64,000 nt of DNA, taken from the NCBI GenBank assembly GCA_025769875.1, contig JAGFNK010000200.1, positions 23,222 through 87,221 on the forward strand, given 5' to 3'. Origin of the DNA: Russula earlei. Taxonomy: Eukaryota; Basidiomycota; Agaricomycetes; Russulales; Russulaceae. Position 1 is the stretch's first letter; each line of letters starts with the position of its first letter. Position numbers and translations under genes: made by a program. Under the pieces are notes generated by a model, which was not told the origin of the DNA, made no database searches, and saw only the letters and a list, made by a program, of their open reading frames with translations. Positions 21,746 through 34,488 of this stretch are shown here, piece after piece.

Positions 21746-24700
21746 GATTAACTATGGAGCTGTAGTCGACTATGGAAAGCAGTCAAATCATCATGACAAA
21801 GACAATGGCATGGTGAGCAACGATCTGTGTCAGGTTGGACTGGGTCCTGTCTCAAAGGCGTCTCTTCTCTGTGTGTAGCGAGTTTGAGGGGCTCCTCCAG
21901 CTACCACTTGACGTACAGCTTTAAGCTCACCGAACCTGGTCAAGGGTGATTCTGTGGGTCCAGAGTCGTGAGTCATCAGGGAACAGTGGGAGGCAGTTCA
22001 CGGACATGTCCTATGTCGGCGTCAATTTTCGCCAAGCGTGTGGAGAGCGTCCACGCAGAGTGACGTTCCGATGCGTGATGCAGTGCTGGCCTGCGGAAAG
22101 CAGCTCTGACGGATCCCAATCCTCGTCAGCAAGCCTTGGCGGCTTCGGGCCGCCAGTGCGGGTGCGGAGGAGCGCGAAAGCGCAACACGGCGCGTCCTCG
22201 GGTCTCAGCCATTCCCGTAGGGCCATACTGTAATGGCGGACAGACGTTCGCGTCGACGTTGCTGCTCTCATTTTCGTGCGCGCCGCTGCTCAAGCAGCAC
22301 ATCCTTCACACCCTGTCCATGACCAATGAGGAGCTCGCCTCGCTCGAGCCGATCATCGCGCAGGCTTGGGACCAGTGGGATCACCAGGTATGTCCTCCGC
22401 CACGCCATACGTGTGCGCACGACCCGTCAAATCCTCACCTTCTCCCCCGGCCTCTGCAGCGTCGGTTACACTATGCTCAACAAGCACAAGCCGCTGCGGG
22501 CGCAGGCAGACCTCCCGACGGTCAACCGCTCGGGGAGGTGGCCCCTCCGCCGCCGCCCCACACGTACCCAGCCGCGGTCGAGTTGGGCGACGCACAGATG
22601 ACAGCACAGCCCTTCCCCCCGCCGGATCCTAACCAACATTCGATGCCGCAAGCAAACGATTTCCGCGCACTCTTTCATCGCTCGCTCCTCACGCCGTCCC
22701 TTTGCCTCATGTTTCTTTGCCCACCGTTCCGATGTCACTACCGGAGTCTCAGCCCCGCTAGCAGTTGTCTCACCTCAAGCTGCCTCAGTTCCAGCTTTGC
22801 CCGCCACTCTGCCACCTCAATTTCTTGCCCTCTCGCCGTCTCAGCCTCGCCCGCCACTACCTTAGCTTCGCCCTCTCCGGTCACAGTTTTGCCGACCACC
22901 GCCGCCTCCTTGTTGCTCACTGTCGCTGTCTCAGCCCCCATTCCATAATTGCCCCCACGTCGTTAGTGCCTGCCTCAATCGTCGTACCTACTCCGTCTTC
23001 CACCTCCTCTGCTCCATCTCCAGTCACCTCAGGTTCAGCCTCACTCACCGCTGTCGCCCCAGCTCCGTTCCATGTCTCCGTCTTGGTCTCACAGCCACCG
23101 TCTTAGCACCAGCCGCCACCGTGGTTCTAGTTTCGCGCGATACCAGCATCGCAGCACCGTTGCTGTCCAAGGAGTTCAAGAAGGTCCAGACCCGAGCCAA
23201 GCCAGGCGCCGCCACAGAGAAGCAGACGCTGCCACCACACCGCCAACCAAGGAGACGCCGCTGATGCCAGCAGCACGCCACACGCGGCGTTTCACATCAT
23301 CTCCCCTTCCACGCGCGCTTACACATGCCATCGCCACCTGCAGTGGAGGAACCCCTTCATGGCTATCGCAAGGTGCTAGCACTAGCAACGCACAAGCCGA
23401 CCACACCCTCCACCTCCGTCGACAATGCTATGCTGCCTCCCGCAGAGCTCACCACTCGATGCGACAAAGCCAATGGCACGCCGGCGATTGCAGCAGCAGA
23501 AGCAGCAGCTATGCGCTGCACCACCACGAGGCACGACGACAGAATGGAGCATGCACATGTGCGCGCCTTGCCTCTCTCCACCACTGGCTAGTCAACGCTC
23601 ACGCCACCCAGTCCCGCCTTCTTGCCACACGCACCAGCATGCGATGACCTCGAGCGCTCCATCATCCCCCTTTTTGTAGCCAGCAGTTCAAGCCTGCTCG
23701 GTCTGTCAGTCGCAAGCTCACTTTCACGACGGATGACCTCGGGACAGCTGCAGTTACGACGACACCACACGGACATATGGCTAAAAACCCCACTCTCGAC
23801 AGTTTGACTAGGGACAGTCAAAATGCCCCTGGGTGGGAGATGTATAGCGGATTGTGGATGGCCATGGAATTCGCTCTTACATGGGTACATCATCGCCTCC
23901 ATCGTGCGTCCTGTCACTTCCAGGTTGCCTTCGCGTCACCTCCCTCACGTTCCTCGACCACGTTCTCAAGAGCTCGTCGCCACCGATCGCCACGTGCCAC
24001 CGCAGCCACCGGAGACGACGCCTCGACGCCTCGTGTCGTCCGGTCTGACCCCGTCCACTGATTTGGATTTCCTTTCATATGCCTGCCTGTCTCTCAAGCC
24101 TTTCCTGTCCCTTGGCTCCTCTCTTGTATATAAAAACATATCTCGAATACAGGGAGTGGCCCTCTTGTTCCCTTTGTATGTGCCCGAGCGGATCTGACTG
24201 AACGAATGCACGCAAACGTTGTCTCTTGCGGGCCCGCTGGGTTTCAAGTCACCGAATGTTCCTGCAATCAGGCATTCTTGCACTTGACCGGCGTCCGTTT
24301 TTGTTTTCATTTTTAGGCGTTCTCTCTCATTCTCTTTCCCCTCTTCCTTCCCTCCAGTGCAACAGCCCATTGTCCCATTTCACAAGCCTCTCTTCACGCG
24401 GTGATGACGCTGCCCCCTCCCCTCCTGCCCCAGTTTCTGCCATGCGCAACATGTGTTTCCCTTCGTTTTTCCCCTCCATTTTCTCTTTTTTTTTTTACTT
24501 TCATTTTCCCCTCGAGCAGCGGTGGTGACGACGACGTCACCGTCACAGCGGCAACCTCAACGCGATGGCCATGACCATGACCGCAACCATGGAATGGCAC
24601 AAGCAGCCACCACAAGTTTTCCCGCGTGCAGTCATTCTCACACATTGACCAGGTGCGTTTTTCAACTTCATTTTTTGCGGGTTCTCATTCTATCTTGCCT

Positions 24701-24912
24701 CCCCTTTCCTCCTTCCTCCAGATGATGATATTTGATATCCACATGACGGTTTACTTCTATTTCCATGTAATGCATAATACAGCTTGTATATTGTATTCTA
24801 TATACTAAAAACCTGGGTTCCTGCTATCCAACACCCAAACTGAAATACACTGAAATACATGACTTCAATGTGAGATTGAAGGAGATGTGGGTGGTGTGGG
24901 TGGTGCAGGTGT
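21746..24912. other. GC-rich gene-poor region
   Basis: I cannot identify a gene. A short plausible exon pair lies at 22320-22387 (MTNEELASLEPIIAQAWDQW) and 22460-22630 (Pro-rich), joined by a GT-AG intron, of unknown function. 22740-23640 is low-complexity and resembles parts of 19.3-19.9 kb. 24300-24720 is pyrimidine-rich. The stretch upstream of the copia element (24830-24912) shows nothing. Confidence 0.35.
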
Positions 24913-25017
24913 TTGTTGGAGTGCAGCCTCAGCGTCACGGTTTGGTCATACACTCACGTAGCGCGTGACGAACGCACGGACATGTATATAGTTCGTTTTT
25001 TGTTTATTCCCCGTCCC

Positions 25018-25150
25018 TCAGTCTTCTACAATAAGACTGAGGTTAGTCACACTCTCGTTACCTACATACACAACTAATTACACTTTTTGTAGCACTCGTT
25101 ATAGGTCAGGATACCCACTTAGTGTAGTCTTCTACAATAAGACTGAGCAC
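25018..25150 (+). repeat. Direct repeat with hairpins in the copia leader
   Basis: TCTTCTACAATAAGACTGAG occurs at about 25022 and again at about 25127, spacing ~105 bp. Each copy contains the inverted pair AGTCTT/AAGACT. It lies in the LTR or 5' leader. Its role is unknown. Confidence 0.6.
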
Positions 25151-25249
25151 TCGTTATAGATACCTTCCTACAGATTATGAGACCTGGTTGTCTCTAAACA
25201 AGCCAAATAACTACACGCACACAGAATCTCAAAACGTCACAACATAGTA

Positions 25250-28200
25250 ATGGCACAAGGCATCAGCATGTCCTTGCTGCAAGGCAGAAACGCCTCCTCC
25301 TCAGGAGCCACGACATCGAGCCAAAAAGCCACTGCACGACACTATGATGTCCCTTTTCTCGACAACGAAGGGGTCAAGTTTATGTTCTGGAAGCACCGTG
25401 TTCAAATGGTTCTCAAACTTCAAGAGCTCTGGACAGTAGTAGACAGCACATACACCAAGCCAGACCAAAGTGCAGACCCCACTGCCTTTGACGACTGGTC
25501 ATACCAAGACCAAGAGGCGCACATGCAAATCTCCCTCACCATATCAGATGAGCCACTAAGCGCCGTCCTCGGAATCAACAATGCTAAAGGTTGCTGGGAA
25601 AAGTTATGTGCCTGCTATGAAGGAAAGGGCAAACAATGCATGGCACACCTAATGGAGGAGTTGTTTCGGACCACGCTCTCCGAAGACGAACCACTCGACC
25701 CTCAAATTAACAAACTCATACGTGCCTCTCGCACCCTTGCAAACCTCGGCTTTCCACTTGAAAACAAATTCCTTACATATGTCATCATATTAGCCTTACC
25801 TGAATCCATGTCGACCCTCAAGACGATCTTATACTCCATCAAAACTGATGAGATCTCGACTGACATCGTCACATCCCAAATCCTCAGTGAGGAGCAATGC
25901 CATGTGCACGCATCGGGGATCAGTGCCACCGCCTTCTTCGCCAAAGCAGCCAAGAAAGCAAACGGGAAGAATAAACAAGGAGACAAGTCCAAGAAACATT
26001 GTACACACTGCAACATCCATGGTCACGATGTAAAGGAGTGCCAAAAATTGAAGAAGGAGCAGGAGGTGAAGGGGGCGTCGACCACCTCCGCAGGCGTGAA
26101 GCCATCCACGACCGCAAAGATCGCAGTCGCAGATGCCAGCAAAAGCACGGTACAACTATTCAGTGCCATCGCCACTGACCCCTCACCATGCAACAACGAA
26201 GCATTCACCTTCCGAGCGCATCACGACTCATCCACCCAGCACCGCTGGATAGTCGATTCCGGCGCATCGCACACCATGAGCTGCAACCGCAGCTGGTTCT
26301 CATCATTCGCTGCCCTCACACCCCCTACTCATATTACTCTCGGAGATGACAGCGCCATTCACGCCACTGGCATCGGACACATTCCCGTCCATATGCATGC
26401 CAATGGAACATGGCACAACGCCATCCTCCAAGACGTTCTTTTCGTTCCTGACCTCAATGGCAACCTCCTATCAGTCGCTCACCTCACGAAGCGCAGCACT
26501 GATGTCCGATTCACCGGAAATGGCTGCCAGCTCTTAAACCAGCAGGGGCACCTCACATGTGATGGGCACCTTCAATGGAACTTATATATGATGGACATGA
26601 CAACAGCCGTCCCAGAAACAGCATGCATGATGCATGTCGATGACTTCCCGACTGAAGGCAAGGACACGCGAGCCACAGACAAGAATGCCCTCATCGCTCA
26701 CAGCACGGCCTCTAAGGCAAACGTCGAGACCTGGCACCGCCGCCTAGGCCACCTAAACATCGACACCATGCTACGCATGGCCAGAAAGGGCATGGTCAAG
26801 GGCATGGAAATAACCAGCACTGCATCATCTACCCCCTGCAAACCCTGCCTCAAAGGCAAGCAAACGTGCCACGAAATCCAGAGGTCGACCGACACGCATG
26901 CTGTCACAGTACTCGGCCGCGTGTTCTCCGACATCTGTGGCAAAATATCCACTCGCTCACACCAAGGCTTCAAGTACTTCGTCACTTTCATTGACGATCA
27001 CTCTCGGAAGATGTCTGTTGAGGGATTGCGCCACAAGAGCGACGTCGCACATCACCTGGAGGCGTTCATCGCCCGCGCCAAACTTGAAACCAGCCAGCAC
27101 GTGAAGGTCCTCCGCAGTGATGGAGGGGGCGAATACATGGGCAACGAGATCACCAAGTACCTTGAGGGCAAAGGTATCAAACAGGAGCTCATGACGCCCC
27201 ACACCCCACAGCATAATGGTGTGGCCGAGCGCATGAATTGGATGCTCCTTGACAAGGTCCGCGCGATGCTGACTGATGCTGACTTACCAGAATCATTCTG
27301 GTATGCCGCCCTTGAGTACGCAGTTCTCCTGCACAATGTCACACCCATGCGCGCCCTCGACAACTCCACCCTGAGGAGGCCTGGAGCGGGAACAAACCTG
27401 ATGTCTCCCACCTTCATGTCTTCGGTTCCCACGTGTTCATCCACATCCTAGACAAGAAACACACCAAATTGGCTGCTAAGTCCTTAGTGTGCACTTTCCT
27501 TGGGTACTCGCGCACTCACAAGGCTTACTACTTAATGCATTGCCCCACGCATCGCCTTCTGGAGTCCCGCGACATCATTTTTGATGAAGGGGGCCCACCA
27601 ACTCAGTCCCAGTCCTTCAAACACGTTATCATCCAACATGACTGGCGACAGTGTCCATAGACACGCCTCCTCCTAAACAGTACCTGTCCAACTCTCAATC
27701 AGAAAGTGAAACAGAGATTGAAAACACACTCATCCCGCATCCATCTGCCCCGCCTGAACCGGCCAATATCCGGCCTAAATGCACAGTCCGCATGCCAGTC
27801 CGCCATGACGATCCTCGCCACACAGTTACTTCATACAGCTCACGAAAATGCAACATTGAATGTGTTAACATGGCCCAAACCACCATAACTGACGACCCAC
27901 GCACTTACGCACAAGCCATGGCTCGACCTGATGCAGCTGAGTGGGAAGTCGCATGTGAGGAAGAGCGCCACTTGTTCGAGCGCATGGGTGTGTACGAGGT
28001 CACCCCGCGTCCCAAAGACCACAAGGTCGTTGGGAGCAAATGGGTCTTTCGCATCAAGCGAGGACCTGATGGCTCCATACAGAAATACAAAGCCCGCGTC
28101 ATTGTGCAGGGCTTCACGCAAATTGAGGGCATCGATTATGACGAGACCTTTGCGCCCATCGCTAAGTTTGCCTCCTTGCGCATGATACTGGCCCTCGCCG

Positions 28201-29314
28201 CCGAACGAAATCTAGAGGTCCACCAAATGGACGTAAAATCAGCATACCTCAATGGGGAACTCAAAGAGGAGATCTTCATAGAACCTCCCCCCGGTTTTGA
28301 CATTCCCCAAGGCATGGTATTGCATCTAATCAAAGCTCTCTATGGCACAAAGCAGGGCGGATGCGTCTGGTGTGAGGATATCTGTGGCAAGCTCAGTGCC
28401 ATGGGTTACCAACGCACCGACACTGACCATGCCATCTTCACCCGAACGCGCAATGGAGACGTCTCCATCATCACACTATACGTTGATGATATCTCTATGG
28501 TATCAAATTCTATTGAAACTATCAACCGAGACAAATCAGCCTTGAAACAACACTATGAGATGACTGATTTAGGTGAAATATCCTGGATCCTTGGCATGCA
28601 CATCACTTGGGATCGCAATGCAGGCTGGATTGCCCTCTCTCAAGAAAAATACATAATTGAAACCCTGGAGAGGCATGGGAAATCTAACGCGCGCCCAATC
28701 AGCACACCGACCCTTGCAAATGAGCATCTCACTAAACTCACCTCCCCCAAAATCGATGTAAAGTCGTATCAGAGTGCCATCAGCACACTGATGTACCCGA
28801 TGCTTGGCACATGCCCTGACCTCGCATACATGGTCGCAGCCCTTGGGCGACATGCCGTGAACCCAGGCCCTAAGCACCAACGTGCCCTCGATCACGCGTT
28901 CCGATACCTCCAAGCCACCAGTAGCAGCCAACTTGTTTTCCAACGCGGAACCCCTGGTGGTACTATACTGCATGGTTTTGCAGATGCAGACTGGGCAAGC
29001 GATGTTAATGATCGCAAGTCCATGTCCGGCTTTGTGTTCATGCTTGGAGGGGGCGCAATCAGCTGGAGCTCCAAGAAACAGACCTCTGTGGCTCTCTCGA
29101 GCACTGAGGCCGAATACATTGCCGCTGCCCATGCCACAAAGGAGCTAATCTGGCTCAGATGTCTGTTAAGTGAGCTAGGAATAGACACTCACCCCCCAAC
29201 CATTCTTCATGTGGACAACCAATCTGCAATCACCATCACGCGAAACCCCGAATTCCATGATGGGACCAAACACATTGAAGTCCGGCACCACTTCTTGCGA
29301 CACAAAGTCGAGAG
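25250..29314 (+). pseudogene. Copia Gag-Pol polyprotein, frameshifted and truncated
   Basis: 25250-27451 encodes a UBN2/copia Gag (ALQ-type core), a zinc knuckle CTHCNIHGHDVKEC, protease WIVDSGASHTM, the GAG-pre-integrase HRRLGHLN motif and the integrase core (VTFIDDHSRK, VLRSDGGGEYMG, TPQHNGVAERMN). A one-base loss near 27371 moves the frame to 27433-27660 (IN C-terminus, LVCTFLGYSRTHKAYYL). A second shift near 27650 leads to 27651-29314: RT with GSKWVFRIKR, HQMDVKSAYLNGEL and the YVDD box, and RNase H with DADWASDVNDRKSMSGFVF and STEAEYIAA. The frame runs past HKVES directly into the LTR of family C at 29315, so the last residues and the copia 3' LTR are lost. Confidence 0.9.
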
Positions 29315-30144
29315 TGTTATGAACCAAGGCCAGGTCCTGGCCGAAGATTGTCCTCTTTCACTCAAGAGAAACCCCTCTCACTTTGCATTGCCAACTCCCT
29401 TCCATTTTCTGGGCTATCCCCCCTGCGGTGCAAGATATCGCTATTGCAAAGGCACTATAACACGACCAGGCACCCGTTTCCTAATTGGGTAATCATCGCG
29501 TGGCAGCCACATGGCCACCCAGCCACCAAGGACCCTGAAACAGCGGCACAAACTCTTAGAAACTGTTGCATAAATCATCTGACGTCATCAAGGCTCCAAT
29601 GACATCATAGCTGACTGAGCGACTCCACAGTGACCTCATAGGCTCACTAAGCGCTCCACAGTGACATCATAATGATGTCATCACTCCACAATGATCAGTA
29701 ATGCACTCAGTAAGCCTGAAACTTGACACAAGCGAGTTTATGCCTCTGTAGTCCTATTGGATAGTACCAAAGATTCTAGAATAGTCCCAGGTCTTTGTAA
29801 TCGACCCTGTACACTGTATATAGGCCCCAATGAAGCATGGCAGTCATCAGACTGTCCATTTGTGATACTCTCATCTTCCTGGGTACTCCCCTGCGACCGC
29901 TCAGTCTAAAGTCCTCCCTCGTCCTCAAGGTACTCTTCAACGACCGCCTTGTTTAAAGTCCCCTCGCTGCACTGGCCTCTACTCTTCGCCTCTGCCTCTT
30001 GCAACACGTACCAGTACCCATCTGGTATCTTCTAGTCATTTGGCTTGTCCTCCTGTTCAACGCCATTTACGCCGCATACCATCTGTTCCGACCCTTGCCC
30101 ACCTGCTCCTGAGTCCTTAGTGATCAGCAGTACGTGTCTTGACA
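29315..30144 (+). repeat. LTR of family C (solo, without matching target duplication)
   Basis: Starts TGTTATGAACCAAGG and ends GTGTCTTGACA, 830 bp, closely similar to the LTRs of Gypsy-C (49209-50037, 59027-59861) in the opposite orientation. TATATAGG at 29817 is followed 32 nt later by AGACTGTCCA (29849-29858). Flanks are GAGAG and CACAG, so there is no target duplication. It abuts truncated copia on the left and truncated LTR-D on the right, pointing to recombination or deletion rather than a simple insertion. Confidence 0.85.
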
Positions 30145-30384
30145 CACAGTAAGTGTGCAGCATTGCACAGTCAAAACTAAGAAATGAATATAAATGGAAA
30201 GAGAACCAAACAAAGGGAAAGTAACAGCAATCCAGTGTTACCTGGACGTGTATGGATCACATGATAACACAGAAGGGATCACAAGATGTAAGAGATCACG
30301 AGACCAGTAAGTAAAGGGATGTACGAAAGCAAGCAGTCCATAGCAAAAGGTAGGGAGTAAATGTAAAAGGAAAATGGTGTAACA
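30145..30384 (-). repeat. LTR-D fragment
   Basis: Nearly identical to 46513-46755 of the complete LTR-D, including its start TGTTACACC (read on the minus strand from 30384). Truncated where the family C LTR begins. Confidence 0.8.
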
Positions 30385-30410
30385 GATGCACTGGGTCACA
30401 TGGTTGCATG

Positions 30411-31374
30411 TGTCATGAACCATTTCCCGGAGAGGGCCCTTGAAGGACCTTTCCTTATGAGAGGAAACCCAGCCTCTATGGTGTCACCCTGTTCACATGG
30501 ACAAAAGGGGTGAGTAGAGGTGTCCACAATATTGCATGTGCATTGTCGCATGAGTGATTCTTGGCACAATCGACATACAGCAAGCCCCACTTAATGGCAA
30601 CCCTTTTAACAATAAAGGACAGTATTATAGCCTCCCTAAGGACCCTTTAGGACGACTCTAAGTGCTCTACAATAGGCACTAACACAATACTAAACACCCT
30701 ACAACGCGTTATTAGACTAACTCTAATAACTATAGAATGAACTATAAGGCAATACTAAGGACCTTAATAGAAGTATTAGGGTCGACTCTAAGGACCCTAA
30801 TGGAACTATATAAGAGACCTTATAGGCAACTCTATTCCCTGAACCAAACTACAAGTCCTCAAATGACCAGCCCTAAACTGATTAACAGCAAATGAATCAG
30901 GTGCTTTGCATGTGTACTAAAGCAGTGAACATGTGGACAGTAAAGGCTCTTACTCATCAATAGAAGCCTTCTTACTCAGCAGCTTACCGAGCATGACTGA
31001 GCATGCTCAGTAAGCGTACTCCGACTTCTTACTCATCCGTCTATTGTGCTTGATAACAAGGTTATGACTTGTTCCCTATTTAGCAGTTCTCTTGTATTAT
31101 ATAAGTGCTCCATACAGTAGCAGACAGTCTTCAGACTGTCCATTTGTTTACGGCACTCTCCATCCCTGGGATACTCCTTTAAAGACCGTCCCCTTGTGAC
31201 TATCCTGGCTTCTTCCCTGCGTACCTGCTCGACTTTACCAGTAACCATACCTCTTTGGTATTTGTTACTGCTCTGGACTCTACTCCTCACCCACACTGTC
31301 TTGGATGTTTATTGACTTGTCTTCGAGCTCACCCCTTGCTCTTGAACTGGATTCTTCAACAGTGAGTCTTGACA
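30411..31374 (+). repeat. Solo LTR-B (target duplication GCATG)
   Basis: Begins TGTCATGAACC and ends GAGTCTTGACA, 964 bp, flanked on both sides by GCATG. TATATAAG at 31098 is followed 35 nt later by AGACTGTCCATTTGT (31133-31147), the same promoter-proximal motif as in family C LTRs. A second copy is at 55546-56506. No internal region of this family is in the window. Confidence 0.9.
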
Positions 31375-32250
31375 GCATGTGCATTGGTAGTTGTTCCCTG
31401 GGCATGTTTCCATGAAGGTCTTGTCCATCTGCTCTCTGTCTAGGTAGGCAGACTTAATGTCGATCTGATGGGGTTCAAGACTTTATTTGGTGGCGGGGGC
31501 CAGGGTGCAAGGGAGTGCCAGTCTTTTGACAGCATGACTTCATCAGGGTCATTGCCCTCAACTTAGGTGAGTCCCTGCATGATGATGCAGGCCTTGCATT
31601 TTTGAGTTTTGTGATTTGACCCCCTTTCTATTTGGAAGGTCTATGTGTCTCCCCACTGCAGCTCCATTCTGCAGACTTGGCACACTTTCAAGGATGCCAG
31701 TGTTTTTGGACACATGTTCCTCATTGTTGTATGCCCTTTCCTATTTGGCAGTATCTGCCTGGGCAATTGCCGTAGCATAGGGCTTGGGGTTGGTGGTCAC
31801 ATCTTTATGTGCCACTTTTCCCTGCTTGGTACATTTCATTTGTTGCTCATGCAGGATGGCAGAATGGTGAGTGTCCTTGTTGTGGATGGGTGCGTGCATG
31901 GGGCATTCTGGTTGTCCAGCAGTGGGCTGTGTAGGTGAGTTTTCCACTTCATTAACTGTGTGTTGTATTGATTTCATTTCAGGCTGGGCAGGTGGAGTTA
32001 TGTCCACTATGACACTCTGCAGTTTGGCGTGTGGTGCCATTTCCACTTCTACTTCATCCAACTCCTCTGCTTCATCACAGTGATTGAGTGTGAGCACGTG
32101 TGTAGCATGCTTTGGTCGTCCTGTGGTGGATTGCACAGGTGGGCTTTCTGCATTGTGATTTGTAGGCTGACTATGTGGTGCTGCAGGCCAAGCAGGCACA
32201 GCCTCAACTGCTCCAATGCCTTGCAGTTTGGGGTGTGGCAGCTGTTCCAC
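31375..32250 (-). pseudogene. Ty1/copia pol relic
   Basis: On the minus strand, 32250-31741 is an open Pro/Gln/His-rich segment with internal repeats (PVQSTTGRPKHATHVLTLNH against PTQPTAGQPECPMHAPIHN). It ends NPKPYATAIAQADTAK, like the linker before copia RT. After stops, HQIDIKSAYLDREQMDKTF appears near 31430, matching the conserved copia RT block. The LTR-B solo element lies just inside this relic. Too decayed for exact limits. Confidence 0.5.
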
Positions 32251-32312
32251 TCTGTCTGCCTATCTCAGGCTGAATGGGCAGAACCTTGTCTTCTCTGACG
32301 CCTTGTGGTGCA

Positions 32313-34035
32313 TGTTAAGACTCCAAAGTGCCTTAAATAAGATCAATGGTTGCATCTATAAATGTGTCCTACCAATGCAGATATGCATGAGTCAAGCAAG
32401 CAATACTCGTGGAGGGGAAGGAGTGTTAGATCCTTCTGGAGTATGGCAACAAGATGAGAGGGGCTCTGCAGATGGGGTAGGAGTCAACTGTTTGGGATTG
32501 GCAAACTTAGGGCTCAACTGCTACAGACTGGGGGCTTTATATAGCCCTACAGGGATAAGGTTCATGCTACTGTAGTACTGGTTGGTGCTATAGAAGCAAA
32601 AGGCGGCTCATAGAAGCGAGGTTGCTTCTATGTAAACGATCTCAGTGCTGGAAGCTAAGTGCTTCCCTAGTAACAATCCCGGTGTCATAAGTACTTTCCT
32701 AATCAAGGAAGTGACATATGTGGCAGTACAGGAACATCTGGGACAGAAGCAATGCTACTCATTGCTTCTTCAACACATCATCAGAAAGATACAATCAACA
32801 CATTCCGAATGCGATATCAACGGACATAAACGGTCAAGATCTGACACATGCATGATGCAAACAGTGCAGTCCATAGTTCAGGTGTTCTGGCATCTTTCAG
32901 ACCCCAAACCACTTGGTAACATCACCCCTCCTTCAGATTGGTGGTCCCACACACCAATGATTCTAAAATTGAGTGGTGGGGTCAATGCCATCATCCTCAA
33001 GGGGAGGAGGTGATGAGGTGAAGGTGTATTGGCCTTCTTCTGCTGCCTCATAGGCAGCCAATGCTGAGGCTACTATTGCCTCTGACTCCTCAGTGACAGC
33101 TGAGAGAGACATAATTTGTGGGAGTCTATCAGAGTCCCTGGGTAACCTCCTGACTGGAGGTGTGTCGGAGTGGAGAGGGGTTGCAGTGAAAAGCTCTTGA
33201 AGGGTCCTGGACCCTTCTCCTTTTGCACCTGCAGGATGTGTGGGTTAGCAATGTTCTCCCTCTCCTGGTCGGACTTCCTCTTCTTGCTCAGGTGTGCCAG
33301 TTCCCATTCTCAGTGAAAAGGGCACGATCTGACAGGTGTATAGGAACGATGATAGGGAGGCACCAGGCAATGTGAGGCAGTGTCTGCTGACAGCTGGTCA
33401 TGGCAATCCTGGTGGGGCAGTGGACAATACTTATTGGATTGTCCTACCTTGCCACAGTACTTGCATTGGTTCCTCTTCCTCCTTCCTTCTATCATGTTCA
33501 ATCGCTGAGGTTCTGGAATGAACTCAGCTGTCGTGGTGGATGCTTCTCCACTACTGCTATAAGAATGGTAGTAGATGGAGCTCTGGGGGGAAGGGTTTGG
33601 TGACACCTCTGATCCTGCCCCTCCTCAAAGGTGCATGCCTGACATGGTTTGGAGGACTGTTCATCTCCTCCTCTGAATACCCTTGTACTGTTGTAGGTGT
33701 AGGGCTGGCTGGTACTGGTTCTGGGGAAGGGGTATCATACCCCTGAGTGATGTCTGCCAAAGGCAGCTGAGGGACAAAGATGGGAAGAGGGGGAATAGGT
33801 TGTCCAGCCTGGTAGTTGGTGAGGAGTTCTTCAGCCCATACACCTGGAGGAGTTTCTCCCTGGCTACAGCCTGCTTCAATGAACTCCCAGCAATGTGAGC
33901 ATACTTTGGCTGCCTGCCATCCTCTCCTTGGCTTCAGCCCTGCCTCTCTCTACTCCTCGCTTCTCAGCCAGGTATTTACCTAGCTTGTAGTGCAATTGTT
34001 TCTCCTCTTCTTTGATCACCTTATAGTTAGCTGTT
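32313..34035 (-). mobile_element. Gypsy-B 3' fragment (third copy)
   Basis: The LTR at 32313-32921 (609 bp, minus) is preceded on that strand by 34035-32922, which matches the 3' tail of Gypsy-B pol, including the zinc-knuckle block (KRNQCKYCGKVGQSNKYC at about 33470). It breaks off at 34035, inside the coiled-coil coding part. This LTR has lost the AAGCTCGACTTA self-primer block present in the others. Confidence 0.85.
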
Positions 34036-34488
34036 GAACCGGAACCCGAACGGATCAAAGAAGGCGAAGACCTTCATACAAGGTTCAAGATCCGCTCATA
34101 GATGTTACGTGTTAGACAGAATCTTTAGTATATGCGCTTATGGCAATAGGGTTACGCATACTACGCTATCTATCACAAGATGCAGCCTTATGCTGCGTCT
34201 AGAACGTTTCCACATCACGCATCACTTAATGCGCGATATAGTGGACACCTGTAGTCACCTCTTTTGGACTTAGGAACAGCCCTGGGTCATAGAGGTATAA
34301 ATACCATACTTGTAGATGAGTATACACATCGCTCTACACCCCAATATCACTTGAGCATTAGCACAACCTCTAAGGTGGGTTGCTTGGCCTGTTAGCTGCG
34401 CTCTATGCTGCGCAACAGGTTATGGGCCCTGCAAGCCATGCGCCTTCATTGGCTGCAACGATGGCGAAGCATCCCTGTAGCCTGCATG
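34036..34488. other. Unassigned stretch, possibly an LTR remnant
   Basis: It contains TGTTACGTGTTAG at 34097 and a TATA-like GGTATAAATACC at 34291, which suggests LTR-type sequence, but no partner copy or target duplication is seen. It separates two Gypsy-B copies lying head to head. Confidence 0.3.

Larger units (their letters stand above)
24913..29314 (+). mobile_element. Ty1/copia element, 3' truncated
   Basis: It holds a Gag-Pol reading frame in copia order (Gag, PR, IN, RT, RNase H). The presumed 5' LTR starts around TGTTTGTTGGAGTGC at 24910-24920, but its end is unclear because the 3' LTR is missing. The element is cut at 29314, after RNase H, by an LTR of family C. Two frameshifts (near 27371 and 27650) also break the polyprotein. 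Confidence 0.8.

Noticed and set aside
27360..27660. Introns as the cause of the copia frame changes
   Set aside because: The protein continues directly in a neighbouring frame with no lost residues, so one-base indels explain it better.
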